DNA from: Spirochaetaceae bacterium
GTDB taxonomy: Bacteria > Spirochaetota > Spirochaetia > Treponematales > Rectinemataceae
Assembly (NCBI GenBank): GCA_025356015.1
Contig: JANXYO010000103.1
Location: forward strand, 62,001-126,000
Direction: 5' to 3'
Length of the DNA stretch: 64,000 bases
Numbering within the stretch: position 1 is the stretch's first letter; each line of letters starts with the position of its first letter. Position numbers and translations under genes: made by a program. Shown here piece by piece: positions 1 through 7,859 of the stretch. Under the pieces are notes generated by a model. It searched no databases. It saw nothing but the letters and a program-made list of their open reading frames with translations, and was not told where the DNA came from.

Positions 1-610
1 AGTCGAGGGCGACATCGGCGCCCCGGTCCCCCGTGCGGCGATCGCGTTCGATGAGCTCGCCTTCCTTCTGGAGCAGGCTGGCGCTCTTCGCCTTCGCCTC
101 GATATCCTCCTCGCGCTCGGGGGCGAAGATCTTCTCGACATCGAGGATGATGTAGAGCTTGCCGCCGTTCTCGACGATCCCCTTGATGTACTTGACGTTG
201 ATGTCGCCAAAAATCGGGTGGGGAGGCTGGATGTTCGAACTGGATATGCCGACTACCTTGTCTATCGCATCGACGATAACGCCAAACACATGCTCGTCGA
301 TCCGCAGGATGATCAGGCTCTCGAGCGCCTCCTCCGCCTTCCGTTCCGCCGGTAGGTGGAAGAAGATGCGGAGGTCTATGACAGAGATGATCTCGCCGCG
401 GAGGTTGTAGACGCCCCGGACATAGGTCGCGGCGTTGGGGACGTAGGTGAATCGACCAGCTTTCGCGATCTCCTTCACGCTCATGATGTCGATGCCGTAT
501 TCCTTCCCCGCGAGGGAGAAGGTTACCATCTTGAAATCGACCTTGCCCGCCCGCTTTGCGGCCTCGGCCGTGTCCGCGTTTGCCTGCTGTTCTGCTGTCT
601 GCGCCGCCAT
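1..610 (-). CDS. cheW: Chemotaxis coupling protein CheW (C-terminus cut by window edge)
   Basis: CheW links chemoreceptors to the kinase CheA in the cytoplasmic chemosensory array. The visible 203 residues contain a full CheW fold at about residues 24-170, with the typical stretches FSLAGKEYGIDIMSVKEI, YVRGVYNLRGEIISVIDLR and KYIKGIVENGGKLYIILDVEK. The ATG is preceded by GAGGAGAG at a good distance, and the gene starts 15 bases after the cheA stop, so the two are co-transcribed. After the CheW domain the frame stays open through a charged helix-like stretch and off the window. The protein is therefore longer than a minimal CheW. Spirochaetes are known to have CheW-CheR-like fusions, and the extension could be one, but the domain itself is not visible here. 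Confidence 0.93.
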   Translation of the reverse strand, partial: MAAQTAEQQANADTAEAAKRAGKVDFKMVTFSLAGKEYGIDIMSVKEIAKAGRFTYVPNAATYVRGVYNLRGEIISVIDLRIFFHLPAERKAEEALESLIILRIDEHVFGVIVDAIDKVVGISSSNIQPPHPIFGDINVKYIKGIVENGGKLYIILDVEKIFAPEREEDIEAKAKSASLLQKEGELIERDRRTGDRGADVALD

Positions 611-625
611 GCTCTCTCCTCGCCT

Positions 626-2995
626 CTAGCGGATGGTGGCTTCGAGCCTGCGCCGTTCCTCGAGCTCTCGCTTGAGGCCGAGTTCGAGCAACTGGCTCAC
701 GTCTATGATGAGACAGACCGAGCCGTCCCCGAGGATCGAAGCCCCGGCGATGCCTGGCGACTGCGTGAACTGGTCGCGAAGTGGTTTGATGACCACGTCC
801 TCCTCACCGATCAAGGAGTCGACCATGAGCCCCATCCGTTTCTCCGCCGTGCCGACGATCACAACGAAGTGGTAGTCGCGCTGCTCGGCCGTCTGAATGC
901 GGAACACCCGGTTGAGGCGGAGGAGGGCGACGACGTCGTTGCGGATGTTGAAGACCTCGTAGTTGTCGATCATCTTTATGTCGCTTGGCTTGATGCGGTG
1001 GCTCTCTATTACGCTGGTGATGGGGATCGAGTAGATCTCCCTGCCCACGCGCACAAGGAGGCCCTGGATGATGGCGAGGGTGAGGGGCAGCTTGATGCTG
1101 AAGCGCGTTCCCTTGCCCCGCTGGCTCGATACGGTGACCGAACCGTTGAGCTTCTCTATTTGCCGTTTCACCACATCGAGGCCGACGCCACGGCCCGAGA
1201 TGTTGGTCACGGACTTCGCCGTCGAGAAGCCCGCGTCGAAGATCAGGTTGAAGGCCTCTATGTCGGTGAGGACCTTGTTCGGATGGATGATGCCCCGCTC
1301 GACGGCCTTGGTCCTGACAGCCTCGACGTCGATTCCCTTCCCGTCGTCGGAAATCTCAATGATGATCATGTTGCCTTCGTTCGAGGCCTTGAGGAGGACC
1401 GTGCCCTCTTCGGACTTCCCTGCCGCCCTTCGCTCCTCGGGTGTCTCGATGCCGTGGTCGAGGGCGTTGCGCACGGAATGCATGAGGGGGTCTAGCAGGT
1501 CCTCGATCACCGACTTGTCGAGCTCGGTGTCCTCGCCCTCGATGACCAGGTTCACCTTCTTGTTCAGGGACTTGGTGAGGTCTCTCACGAGACGGGGGAA
1601 GCGGCTGAAGATCTGGCTTATGGGAACCATGCGGATCCTCATGACGCCTTCCTGGAGCTCCCCGGTTATGCGTCCAAGGTTCTGCGCCGTGGAGCGGAAC
1701 TTCGCCACGTCGGTCTTGAGGGCGGCCTCGACTCCGTCAAATGCCTGGTAGATCGACCCGTACTTCTCGGTAATCTCTTTCTTGAGCTGCTTTGCGGTCT
1801 TGCCGGCTTGGAGCCCGGACAGCTGTTCGGGAAGATCGTCAAAGAGCTCCTTGAGGCCCTCTCGGAACTTCCCCTGGGCGGACTGGAGGGCACCCATGAG
1901 CTCGCCGAACTGCGCGGAGATCTGGTTGAAGGTTGCCTTGTTGATGACCGTTTCGGACACCAGGTTGAGGAGGTTGTCTATGCGCCTGCTGTCGACACGC
2001 AGGATGGAGCCGGACTGGGAGCTCCTCCGGCTCTCCACGTCCTTGTGCTCCTCTTCCACCGGAAGGGCCAGGTCTTCCGGCACGGCCAGCTTCTCGGCAG
2101 CGGCGGCGGCTTCGACCCGAGGGGAAGACTGCCTGGCTGGGCTGCCTGCCGGAGACTGTTGCGGTGCCGCAGAAGTAGCCTTCGATGCGGCTTGCATTGG
2201 GCCGCTCTCGACAAGGAGTTCCTCGAGATCGACCGCCATGACGACGTCGGGGATCATGGCCTTCCGTCTCAGCTCTTCGGGCTCTTTGTCGGCGGCGATG
2301 TAGTAGGTGACCGTTGGGTAGAAGGCATCCTCGTACAGTTTTTCGAAATCGGGAACGGTCTTGAGCACGGTACCCGTGTCGCGGAGCGCGGCGAAGGCGT
2401 GGATGGCCGAAACCGTCTTCATGATATTGTCGGGGTTGAAACTAAGATCCAGACGGAAGACCCTGCGGTTCCCTGCGGTCTCCCTGAGCTCGAGCTTTTC
2501 GTATTCGCTCAGATCGAGGCCGCTCGCCACGGTGGGGGAACGCTGGACCTCGGTCTTGGCGGAAGCCTTTGGTGCGAGATGCTTGGCCGACGGCGCTCCG
2601 GCTGGGAGAAAGGAAGCCAGGGATGTCTTCACGGGGCTCGTGTCGCCCCGGAAGGCCGTGCCGGATTCGCGGGCCCTCAGCATCGCCTTTATGACATCTA
2701 TCGACCCAAGCAGGGCGTCGATGAGGGCTTCGTTCACGGCGGCGACACCCGAACGGATCCCGTCGAGGACATCCTCCACTAGATGGGTGAACTCCGCCAG
2801 TTCGGTCATCTCGACCGTGCCGGACCCGCCCTTGAGGGTATGTGCGGCCCTGAAGATCTCGTCAATTGCGTCCTTGTTGGAAGGATCGTTCTCGAGGACC
2901 AGGACATTTTGCTCGAGAGTCTCAACCTGACCGTTGGCTTCCGAGAAAAAGTCCTTGAGTAGTTCCTCGTTGTTCGGATCAAGGTAGTCGCTCAT
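626..2995 (-). CDS. cheA: Chemotaxis sensor histidine kinase CheA
   Basis: CheA autophosphorylates on its HPt domain in response to chemoreceptors and passes phosphate to CheY. This 789-residue protein has an HPt domain with the phosphoacceptor His52 in AAHTLKGGSGTVEM, a regulatory-domain-like segment at about 160-265, and a long P3 dimerisation region at about 330-485. The ATPase domain follows, with N-box HSVRNALDHG, G1 DDGKGID and G2 GRGVGLD. A CheW-like P5 domain fills about 640-789. The P3 is much longer than in E. coli, with an added helical stretch at about 365-430; an elongated P3 is typical of spirochaetes. I chose the ATG at 2995 (MSDYLDPN) because GGAAG lies just upstream and the HPt begins there; an in-frame extension of 36 residues is rich in Arg, Gly and Pro and is not homologous-looking. 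cheW follows. Confidence 0.97.
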   Translation of the reverse strand: MSDYLDPNNEELLKDFFSEANGQVETLEQNVLVLENDPSNKDAIDEIFRAAHTLKGGSGTVEMTELAEFTHLVEDVLDGIRSGVAAVNEALIDALLGSIDVIKAMLRARESGTAFRGDTSPVKTSLASFLPAGAPSAKHLAPKASAKTEVQRSPTVASGLDLSEYEKLELRETAGNRRVFRLDLSFNPDNIMKTVSAIHAFAALRDTGTVLKTVPDFEKLYEDAFYPTVTYYIAADKEPEELRRKAMIPDVVMAVDLEELLVESGPMQAASKATSAAPQQSPAGSPARQSSPRVEAAAAAEKLAVPEDLALPVEEEHKDVESRRSSQSGSILRVDSRRIDNLLNLVSETVINKATFNQISAQFGELMGALQSAQGKFREGLKELFDDLPEQLSGLQAGKTAKQLKKEITEKYGSIYQAFDGVEAALKTDVAKFRSTAQNLGRITGELQEGVMRIRMVPISQIFSRFPRLVRDLTKSLNKKVNLVIEGEDTELDKSVIEDLLDPLMHSVRNALDHGIETPEERRAAGKSEEGTVLLKASNEGNMIIIEISDDGKGIDVEAVRTKAVERGIIHPNKVLTDIEAFNLIFDAGFSTAKSVTNISGRGVGLDVVKRQIEKLNGSVTVSSQRGKGTRFSIKLPLTLAIIQGLLVRVGREIYSIPITSVIESHRIKPSDIKMIDNYEVFNIRNDVVALLRLNRVFRIQTAEQRDYHFVVIVGTAEKRMGLMVDSLIGEEDVVIKPLRDQFTQSPGIAGASILGDGSVCLIIDVSQLLELGLKRELEERRRLEATIR

Positions 2996-3007
2996 CGTTC
3001 TTCCAGC

Positions 3008-3033
3008 ATTATATAGATGGGGCGATACGTCAA
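3008..3033 (-). promoter_or_regulatory. Possible promoter of cheA-cheW
   Basis: On the minus strand TATAAT (3013-3008) ends 12 bases before the cheA ATG, and TTGACG (3033-3028) lies upstream. The -10 hexamer is perfect, but the spacer is only 14 bases, so the -35 assignment is doubtful. Confidence 0.35.
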
Positions 3034-3196
3034 GACCACGAGCCCCTCCACGGACCCTGATCGAGGGCCCGAAGGGGCGGCTGGAGCACCCTTTGGGCTC
3101 CATCGTCCATGTTTCCAGCCGATAATTAGGAGGCGCCGTGCTTTCCGACCCGATCGGCGCTAAGATTACGATGATGGCCCAAGGCTAGGAGAGAGC

Positions 3197-4405
3197 ATGA
3201 TGCCCAGAAGCTCTATCACCTTCCCGATACTCTGCCTCGCGGCGATCCTTTACCCCGCCTCGACCCGGGCGGCCGACCTGAGCGTCGATACCCTCGATCT
3301 CGTGACCCATGGGGACCTGAACGAGTCCACGGGCCTGTTCGAGGTCAACACGAGGCTGTTCTTCGACCTCTCGATGCGCGGTGGAGACAAGTTCGCCGGC
3401 CTCTTGCGCCTCGAATTCCAGAATAGCCTGATAGAGAACGCCCTGACCGCGGCTGGAAACCAGGCAACCGACCTTCCCACAGCCCTCAACAAGCTCAATT
3501 CCCTGACCAGTCCCTCGGTGCGCACGGCTGCGGTCACAGCCCGCGAGGCATTCGAGCTTCCCGTCGACCTTACCTATTTCGTCGGCTATCTCGACACCTT
3601 CGCCTCGGGCGACGACTTCGGCCCCCTATTCGGCGCAGCGCCCTTTGGCACAAAGCTCCGGGGCCCGATGGTCTATCCGAACGGGGTCGGGGGCAATCCC
3701 AATGTCTACTATGATGGCCTCGCCGCGGCCAATGGCACAGGCTTCCGCCTCGGGACCACGCCAAAACTTGCAGATTCCCTGGCCGCCTATCTCTATCTAT
3801 ACCAGGATTCGGACATTGGTACAGGTTACTGGTCTGCCGACAGCAGGGTCCTCCTCAACGGGGAACATATCAAGTTCGAGATCTTCGCCGGAGCCTCGAC
3901 CTTTGCTGGTGCGAAACTCGGCGTCTACAGGGGTGGCTTCCTCTTCTATGCGGCCCCGGGGGAGGTCGGGGAGTTCTTTGCCCAGGTGGGCTTTCCCCAC
4001 TGGGACCCCAACCAGTCCTTCTCTGTCGATTCGCTCTTCTTCCTCTTCGAGCCACGGGTCAACTTTGGCGTGGCAAGCCTGGCCCTCACCGTCTTCTACC
4101 ACCCTTCATGGTACCGGGAGCGCGACAACAGCGCCGACGCCCTTGGAGAGAAAGGCGCCCTCGACACCGCGGTAAACCTCCGTTTCGGACGCCTCGAGCG
4201 CGAAGGCGTCCAGGGCGGGATCGAGGGACTTCTTGAATTCAGGCCCCTGACCGCAACCCCGCTAACCGTTCTGATATCTCCATATTACTCTGCCATATCG
4301 GGTGGAATTGAATGGGACTTCAAGCTGGGACTCAAGACCTTCCCCCTTCCTAGCCAGTGGTATGGGATCCTCGAGCCCTTTATCGGGTTGAAAACCTCCT
4401 TCTGA
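3197..4405 (+). CDS. Putative outer-membrane beta-barrel protein
   Basis: This 402-residue protein starts with a clear signal peptide (cleavage probably after TRAA at about residue 25) and then alternates polar and hydrophobic residues in short strands. It ends in GLKTSF, the aromatic C-terminus typical of outer-membrane barrels. I do not recognise the family. The start is supported by TAGGAGAGAGC directly before the ATG; a second ATG follows immediately. The next gene, another exported strand-rich protein, begins 11 bases downstream, so the two are an operon. Role is unknown; location in the outer membrane is inferred from the signal peptide and C-terminus only. Confidence 0.7.
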   Translation: MMPRSSITFPILCLAAILYPASTRAADLSVDTLDLVTHGDLNESTGLFEVNTRLFFDLSMRGGDKFAGLLRLEFQNSLIENALTAAGNQATDLPTALNKLNSLTSPSVRTAAVTAREAFELPVDLTYFVGYLDTFASGDDFGPLFGAAPFGTKLRGPMVYPNGVGGNPNVYYDGLAAANGTGFRLGTTPKLADSLAAYLYLYQDSDIGTGYWSADSRVLLNGEHIKFEIFAGASTFAGAKLGVYRGGFLFYAAPGEVGEFFAQVGFPHWDPNQSFSVDSLFFLFEPRVNFGVASLALTVFYHPSWYRERDNSADALGEKGALDTAVNLRFGRLEREGVQGGIEGLLEFRPLTATPLTVLISPYYSAISGGIEWDFKLGLKTFPLPSQWYGILEPFIGLKTSF

Positions 4406-4416
4406 AGGCTGCCCGC

Positions 4417-5472
4417 ATGGAAAGACGAACATCCAGACGACTTGCGCTTATCGCAGCCGCACTCACGTGCGCAGGCAGGCTCGCTGCCATCGAGATCGGA
4501 GTGGAGCCCCGGGCAGGGAACATCATGATCCCCTGGAGCCAGGGCAGCCCGACACTGGATGCGCAATTCCCGGCGACCAACTATTTTTTCGGTGGTTCGG
4601 CCTGGGTCACCGCCCCTCTGGGAGAGGACGCGTCGATCAAGGTCAGCTATGACCGCGATCCTGTCCTTCGCAACACGATTCTGGCCGCCGTCCTCTTCGA
4701 ACGCGGCGTCGCCAAGATTGCGGTCGGCCCCCTTGTTGGGGTCTACAACACCGCGGCGGTGCCTCTTTCTGCCGGGCTTTCGGCGACGGTCACGCTACGC
4801 TGGCCGGGCACGGCCTATTTCTCGATACGCTCGGATGGCGGCCTGGCCCTTTCGGTCCTCCAGTCGAGCAACGATCCACAGGCACGGACCGAGCTCTCCG
4901 CCGGCTTCTACGTGCCAAACGCGATTGTATCGGCCGTCATCGTCGCCAAGCGCTTCAACGAGACCGATTCCAAGGGAGACCTGACGGCAACGGATTCTTT
5001 CACGCGTTATGCGCTCACCGTTGATGTCTTCAAGAAGAACGTCCCTTACACGGTCCTTGCCTCCATCGGCTACGAGCTCCGTTCGAAAAAATACACGGCT
5101 ATCGACAAGACCGACACCCTGGGCTCGATAGTCGCGGGAGCGAGCGTCAGCGCCCAGATAGCGGAAGGGATCAGGCTCACGGGCGACCTCTCCTCTGGCT
5201 TCTACACCTTCGGGCTCGCCAATCTCCTCGGACGGGGCCCGAAGAGCTCCGCCTTCCTGTTCGGCCTGGGTCTCGGGGCTGTGTTCGACCTCGACGCGAT
5301 AAGGGCCTCGCGCGCGGCCCCGCCCAGTCCCCCTTCCGAGCCTCCTCCCCCCCCCCCAGGCCAAGCGACTCCTGAGCCGGCCCCGGGGCCAGCCGAACAG
5401 CAGGCCCCCCAGGCCACAACGCCGGTTCCCGGCGACAGCTCACCCGAGAATGCCGAGAATGCGCCGCCATGA
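4417..5472 (+). CDS. Exported beta-strand-rich protein with proline-rich tail
   Basis: The protein has 351 residues. It begins with a signal peptide (MERRTSRRLALIAAAL, cleavage near residue 24) and continues as a strand-rich, probably barrel-forming region to about residue 300. It ends with a low-complexity Pro/Ala/Glu tail of about 50 residues. The ATG at 4417 was chosen because it places the signal peptide at the N-terminus; an in-frame upstream ATG would lie inside the preceding gene. The tail is encoded across a run of ten cytosines, so its frame is prone to slippage. I do not recognise the family. The partner is the barrel protein 11 bases upstream. Confidence 0.72.
   Translation: MERRTSRRLALIAAALTCAGRLAAIEIGVEPRAGNIMIPWSQGSPTLDAQFPATNYFFGGSAWVTAPLGEDASIKVSYDRDPVLRNTILAAVLFERGVAKIAVGPLVGVYNTAAVPLSAGLSATVTLRWPGTAYFSIRSDGGLALSVLQSSNDPQARTELSAGFYVPNAIVSAVIVAKRFNETDSKGDLTATDSFTRYALTVDVFKKNVPYTVLASIGYELRSKKYTAIDKTDTLGSIVAGASVSAQIAEGIRLTGDLSSGFYTFGLANLLGRGPKSSAFLFGLGLGAVFDLDAIRASRAAPPSPPSEPPPPPPGQATPEPAPGPAEQQAPQATTPVPGDSSPENAENAPP
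5347..5356 (+). repeat. C10 homopolymer inside the coding sequence of the exported protein
   Basis: Ten consecutive cytosines encode part of a run of prolines in the C-terminal tail. One extra C gives a TGA about six codons later. One C fewer opens a different, Arg-rich tail that ends about where the real gene ends. Confidence 0.9.
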
Positions 5473-5515
5473 CGGATAATTCCTGATCCAGCCGACGAAT
5501 TTTCCATTCAGGCAC

Positions 5516-5544
5516 TGCACACGATCGAATCCATGTGGTATACT
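5516..5544 (+). promoter_or_regulatory. Likely promoter of the RRM gene
   Basis: TATACT at 5539-5544 is preceded by TGG, giving an extended -10 (TGGTATACT). TGCACA lies 17 bases upstream as a weak -35. Transcription would start near 5551, leaving a leader of about 139 nt before the RRM start codon. Confidence 0.45.
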
Positions 5545-5689
5545 CTCAGAGAACACAAGCTTGGACCAGACAGTATCTACGCGAAAGCGAACAAAATACC
5601 TACAGTCCATGTCTCTGCTCAGTCCGCGCCCTGCGTGGATACACGTTTTAAGAGACCCGAAGCATGACTCCGGGCGAAGGAATTTTTCA

Positions 5690-5962
5690 ATGGGCAAGAA
5701 ACTCTACGTCGGCAACCTCAGCTACAACACCTACGAGGACAATCTCCGCAACCTTTTCCAGTCTTTCGGGACGGTCGTCTCCGCGAAGATCATCACCGAC
5801 CGCGATTCCGGCAGCTCCAAGGGTTTCGGCTTCGTGGAGATGGGCTCCGACGATGAGGCCCGCGCCGCAATCTCCGGCGCCAATGGCGCCGACCTCGACG
5901 GCCGCCAGATCAAGGTCAACGAGGCGATGGACAAGCCCCGCCGCGACAACGACCGCTACTAG
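5690..5962 (+). CDS. RRM-type RNA-binding protein
   Basis: The 90-residue product is a single RNA-recognition motif with almost nothing else. RNP2 is KLYVGNLSY (residues 4-12) and RNP1 is KGFGFVEM. Between them are the usual helix YEDNLRNLFQSFG and the strand VVSAKIITDRDSGSSKG. A short basic C-terminal tail (DKPRRDNDRY) follows. Such small bacterial RRM proteins bind single-stranded RNA in the cytoplasm and in cyanobacteria are often cold-induced; the target here is unknown. AAGGA lies 8 bases before the ATG. The gene has its own long leader upstream and a strong terminator 30 bases downstream, so it is monocistronic. Confidence 0.95.
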   Translation: MGKKLYVGNLSYNTYEDNLRNLFQSFGTVVSAKIITDRDSGSSKGFGFVEMGSDDEARAAISGANGADLDGRQIKVNEAMDKPRRDNDRY

Positions 5963-5992
5963 TCCTCGAAGGACTACTACCGCAAAAGAGAA

Positions 5993-6024
5993 AGGAGCTG
6001 CCCTCTGGGGCGGCTCCTTTTTTT
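5993..6024. terminator. Bidirectional intrinsic terminator between the RRM gene and the small CxxC gene
   Basis: An 11-bp stem (5993-6003 with 6008-6018, one G-T pair) and a four-base loop are followed by seven T on the plus strand. On the minus strand the same stem is followed by TTTCTCTTTT, so it can also end the convergent gene. Confidence 0.9.
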
Positions 6025-6058
6025 CGGCTCTCGATTCGGCGCGGATGCGCTCTCAGCT

Positions 6059-6322
6059 CTAGTATCGGTTTAGTAGCCTGCGGATGTTGCGGAAGATGAG
6101 CTCCTTGTTGCCTAGGGTGAGCACATGCGAGCGCAGGTCCCCCAGAAGGACCATCCTTGCCATGCATGGCTGACAGCTAAGTTCCGCATCTATGGTTCTG
6201 ACCAGCTCGTCCTTCGTGCTGCCGCTGCCGACATCGATCCCCTCGAGAAGCTCGTCGAGCAGGGCCTGCGTCGCCTCGCTTGGGCGATCGCACCGCTCCT
6301 GGTGGTCGGGATCATGGGCCAT
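6059..6322 (-). CDS. Small CxxC protein, function unknown
   Basis: This gene encodes 87 residues with an acidic helical N-terminal half and the motif ELSCQPCMARM, then a leucine- and arginine-rich end (KELIFRNIRRLLNRY). The CxxC pair could bind metal with other residues or act in redox, but only three cysteines are present (Cys11 and the pair). No signal peptide is seen, so it is probably cytoplasmic. AGGAGG lies 6 bases before the ATG and a good promoter lies 35 bases further up, which argues for a real gene. It converges on the RRM gene and shares its terminator. I do not recognise the family. Confidence 0.7.
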   Translation of the reverse strand: MAHDPDHQERCDRPSEATQALLDELLEGIDVGSGSTKDELVRTIDAELSCQPCMARMVLLGDLRSHVLTLGNKELIFRNIRRLLNRY

Positions 6323-6363
6323 GTCGATCCTCCTAGCCCGGCAGGCAGGGCTCCCATGATATA

Positions 6364-6392
6364 TTTATAATGATTCTCCCCGCGGATTTCCA
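6364..6392 (-). promoter_or_regulatory. Promoter of the small CxxC gene
   Basis: On the minus strand TGGAAA (6392-6387), a 17-base spacer and TATAAA (6369-6364) stand in a locally AT-rich patch. The predicted start near 6357 leaves a leader of about 35 nt with the strong AGGAGG site. Confidence 0.55.
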
Positions 6393-6557
6393 CGTTCTGG
6401 TATTTTATTTTAACTTCCTGGTCCCAGAAGGCCGACCCGGAAAATGAGAGAACCGGCCACCGCTGCCGGACCGAAGCCAAAGCTCAGTTCCGGGCAGCGA
6501 TGCCGGTTCATCCGGGAGTCCAGGTATCCGTGTCACTAAAGGCGCGATGGATGCGAG

Positions 6558-6630
6558 TGAGCCGCACGTGATTCGAACACGTGACCCACGCCTTAAAAGG
6601 GCGTTGCTCTACCTACTGAGCTAGCGGCCC
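6558..6630 (-). tRNA. tRNA-Lys, anticodon UUU
   Basis: The 73-nt sequence folds as a full cloverleaf. The acceptor stem is GGGCCGC with GCGGCTC (one G-T pair). The D-stem is GCTC/GAGC, the anticodon stem ACGCC/GGCGT with loop CTTTTAA, and the T-stem ACGTG/CACGT with loop TTCGAAT. The anticodon is TTT. The discriminator is A and CCA is not encoded. This tRNA is the classic substrate for the t6A and ms2t6A modifications made by TsaC and MtaB, both encoded elsewhere in the window. Confidence 0.97.
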
Positions 6631-6639
6631 GCGACGGTT

Positions 6640-6669
6640 ACAGTAGCTGGAGCCCGCCCTCCATGTCAA
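6640..6669 (-). promoter_or_regulatory. Promoter of tRNA-Lys
   Basis: A perfect -35 TTGACA (6669-6664), an 18-base spacer and TACTGT (6645-6640) place the transcription start about 3 bases before the tRNA 5' end. The promoter lies just past the stop of the neighbouring barrel gene. Confidence 0.75.
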
Positions 6670-6676
6670 TCTATCA

Positions 6677-7837
6677 CTAGTAGCGGAAATCGAGGTTCAG
6701 GAGCAGGTTGTATACAGGCCTTGCCCCCGGCTCTATGCCGAGCTCCTCTCCGTAGGCGGTCAAGTCGAGGGAGAATAGCCCTAGGTCAATACCAAGACCG
6801 GCGCAGGGCAGGGCCTGCCTTATTCCCGCCCTGATCGCCAGTATCTCGAGGATCCTCGCCTCGACTCCCAGGCTCGCATTGAGGATGGCGTTGCGGGGCA
6901 CTGGGTCAAAGAGTCCGATGATGTCCTGATAGTCGGCGACAAACACGAATGAATCGAGCACCTGACCCAGCCGGCCCAGCTTTGGCTTCCACATGAAACC
7001 CAGGCCGAGATTCGGGGTGACGATGACATAGTGATTGGCGCTTCCCGAGGAGGACTTGAGGAAGCCATCAACGCCCGAGTAGTCGGTTTCCAGGCCGGGG
7101 CTGAATGCGTCCCGCCATGCGATACCAGCGGCGAGGGTCTTGTCGAGGCTCCAGAGCATCCCGAGGTCGACGCCAATGCCGGTTGTCTCCGCGAAGGGCT
7201 GAGAGCTCATGAGGTTCGCGGGATTGGACAGGAGGCTCTGGACGTCGAAGATGCTCTTGGTGACCGAGACCTCCCCACGGACATAGCCCTTACCAACAAC
7301 CCCGAGGTCTAGGCGGTTTCCCCCACCAAGGTCGAAGCCGAAGGCATATCCCCCCGCCAAGAGGACGTCCTCGGCGACGTTCATGTCGACCGCGCTGATG
7401 CTCGCGGCGTTGAGGGAGACCTTCGTCTCATTGAAAAGGCCGAAGCCGATTCCCGAATCCGTATAGCCGAAGGAAAGCGGTCCCGCGAGGGAAAGCCCCG
7501 AGAAGAGCTTGTAGTCATTGTTCTTGATGACGTCGGTGAGGGCGGTCGTCGGGTCGCTTCCCCCGACCACGGCGTTTGCGATGTCGAAAACCGGACCCGT
7601 GACCCTGGTCTGGAGTCGGGCCACCGAAAGCTGCCTCGGAGCCGAAGCGATTCCCGCCGGATTGGCGAGGATGGTATCGATGTCGTCGGCCAGGGCGAAA
7701 TGGCGACCGCCCATCGCCAGGGCCCGCCCCGAGAGTGGGCCGAAGGGGGCGATCTTTGGGGTCTCGGCGACCGCGATAGCGATTGCACTGGCCAGGAGCA
7801 GGATGGAGAGGTGGAAGCGGTGTTGCACTGTATGCAT
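6677..7837 (-). CDS. FadL/PorV-like outer-membrane protein (second pair)
   Basis: The 386-residue product has a signal peptide (LLLASAIAIAVAETP) and the N-terminal signature RALAMGGRHFALADDIDTILANPAGIA. This AMGG...NPAG pattern is shared by FadL-like, PorV-like and Treponema UPF0164 outer-membrane proteins. Strand-like segments fill the rest and the chain ends in NLDFRY, an aromatic barrel terminus. GGAG lies 8 bases before the ATG, and the stop of the lipoprotein gene is 22 bases upstream. The gene is homologous-looking to the barrel at 8677-9816. FadL-type barrels move hydrophobic compounds across the outer membrane; that function is inferred from the family only. Confidence 0.75.
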   Translation of the reverse strand: MHTVQHRFHLSILLLASAIAIAVAETPKIAPFGPLSGRALAMGGRHFALADDIDTILANPAGIASAPRQLSVARLQTRVTGPVFDIANAVVGGSDPTTALTDVIKNNDYKLFSGLSLAGPLSFGYTDSGIGFGLFNETKVSLNAASISAVDMNVAEDVLLAGGYAFGFDLGGGNRLDLGVVGKGYVRGEVSVTKSIFDVQSLLSNPANLMSSQPFAETTGIGVDLGMLWSLDKTLAAGIAWRDAFSPGLETDYSGVDGFLKSSSGSANHYVIVTPNLGLGFMWKPKLGRLGQVLDSFVFVADYQDIIGLFDPVPRNAILNASLGVEARILEILAIRAGIRQALPCAGLGIDLGLFSLDLTAYGEELGIEPGARPVYNLLLNLDFRY

Positions 7838-7859
7838 CCTTTGGGCTCCTCAAGGTTCG

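Noticed and set aside
356-1495. Long plus-strand open frame opposite cheA/cheW
   Set aside because: It is antisense to cheA and cheW with no domain and no ribosome site; high GC makes such frames common.
2996-3103. In-frame N-terminal extension of CheA
   Set aside because: The 36 extra residues are Arg/Gly/Pro-rich and precede a better ATG with a ribosome site at 2995.
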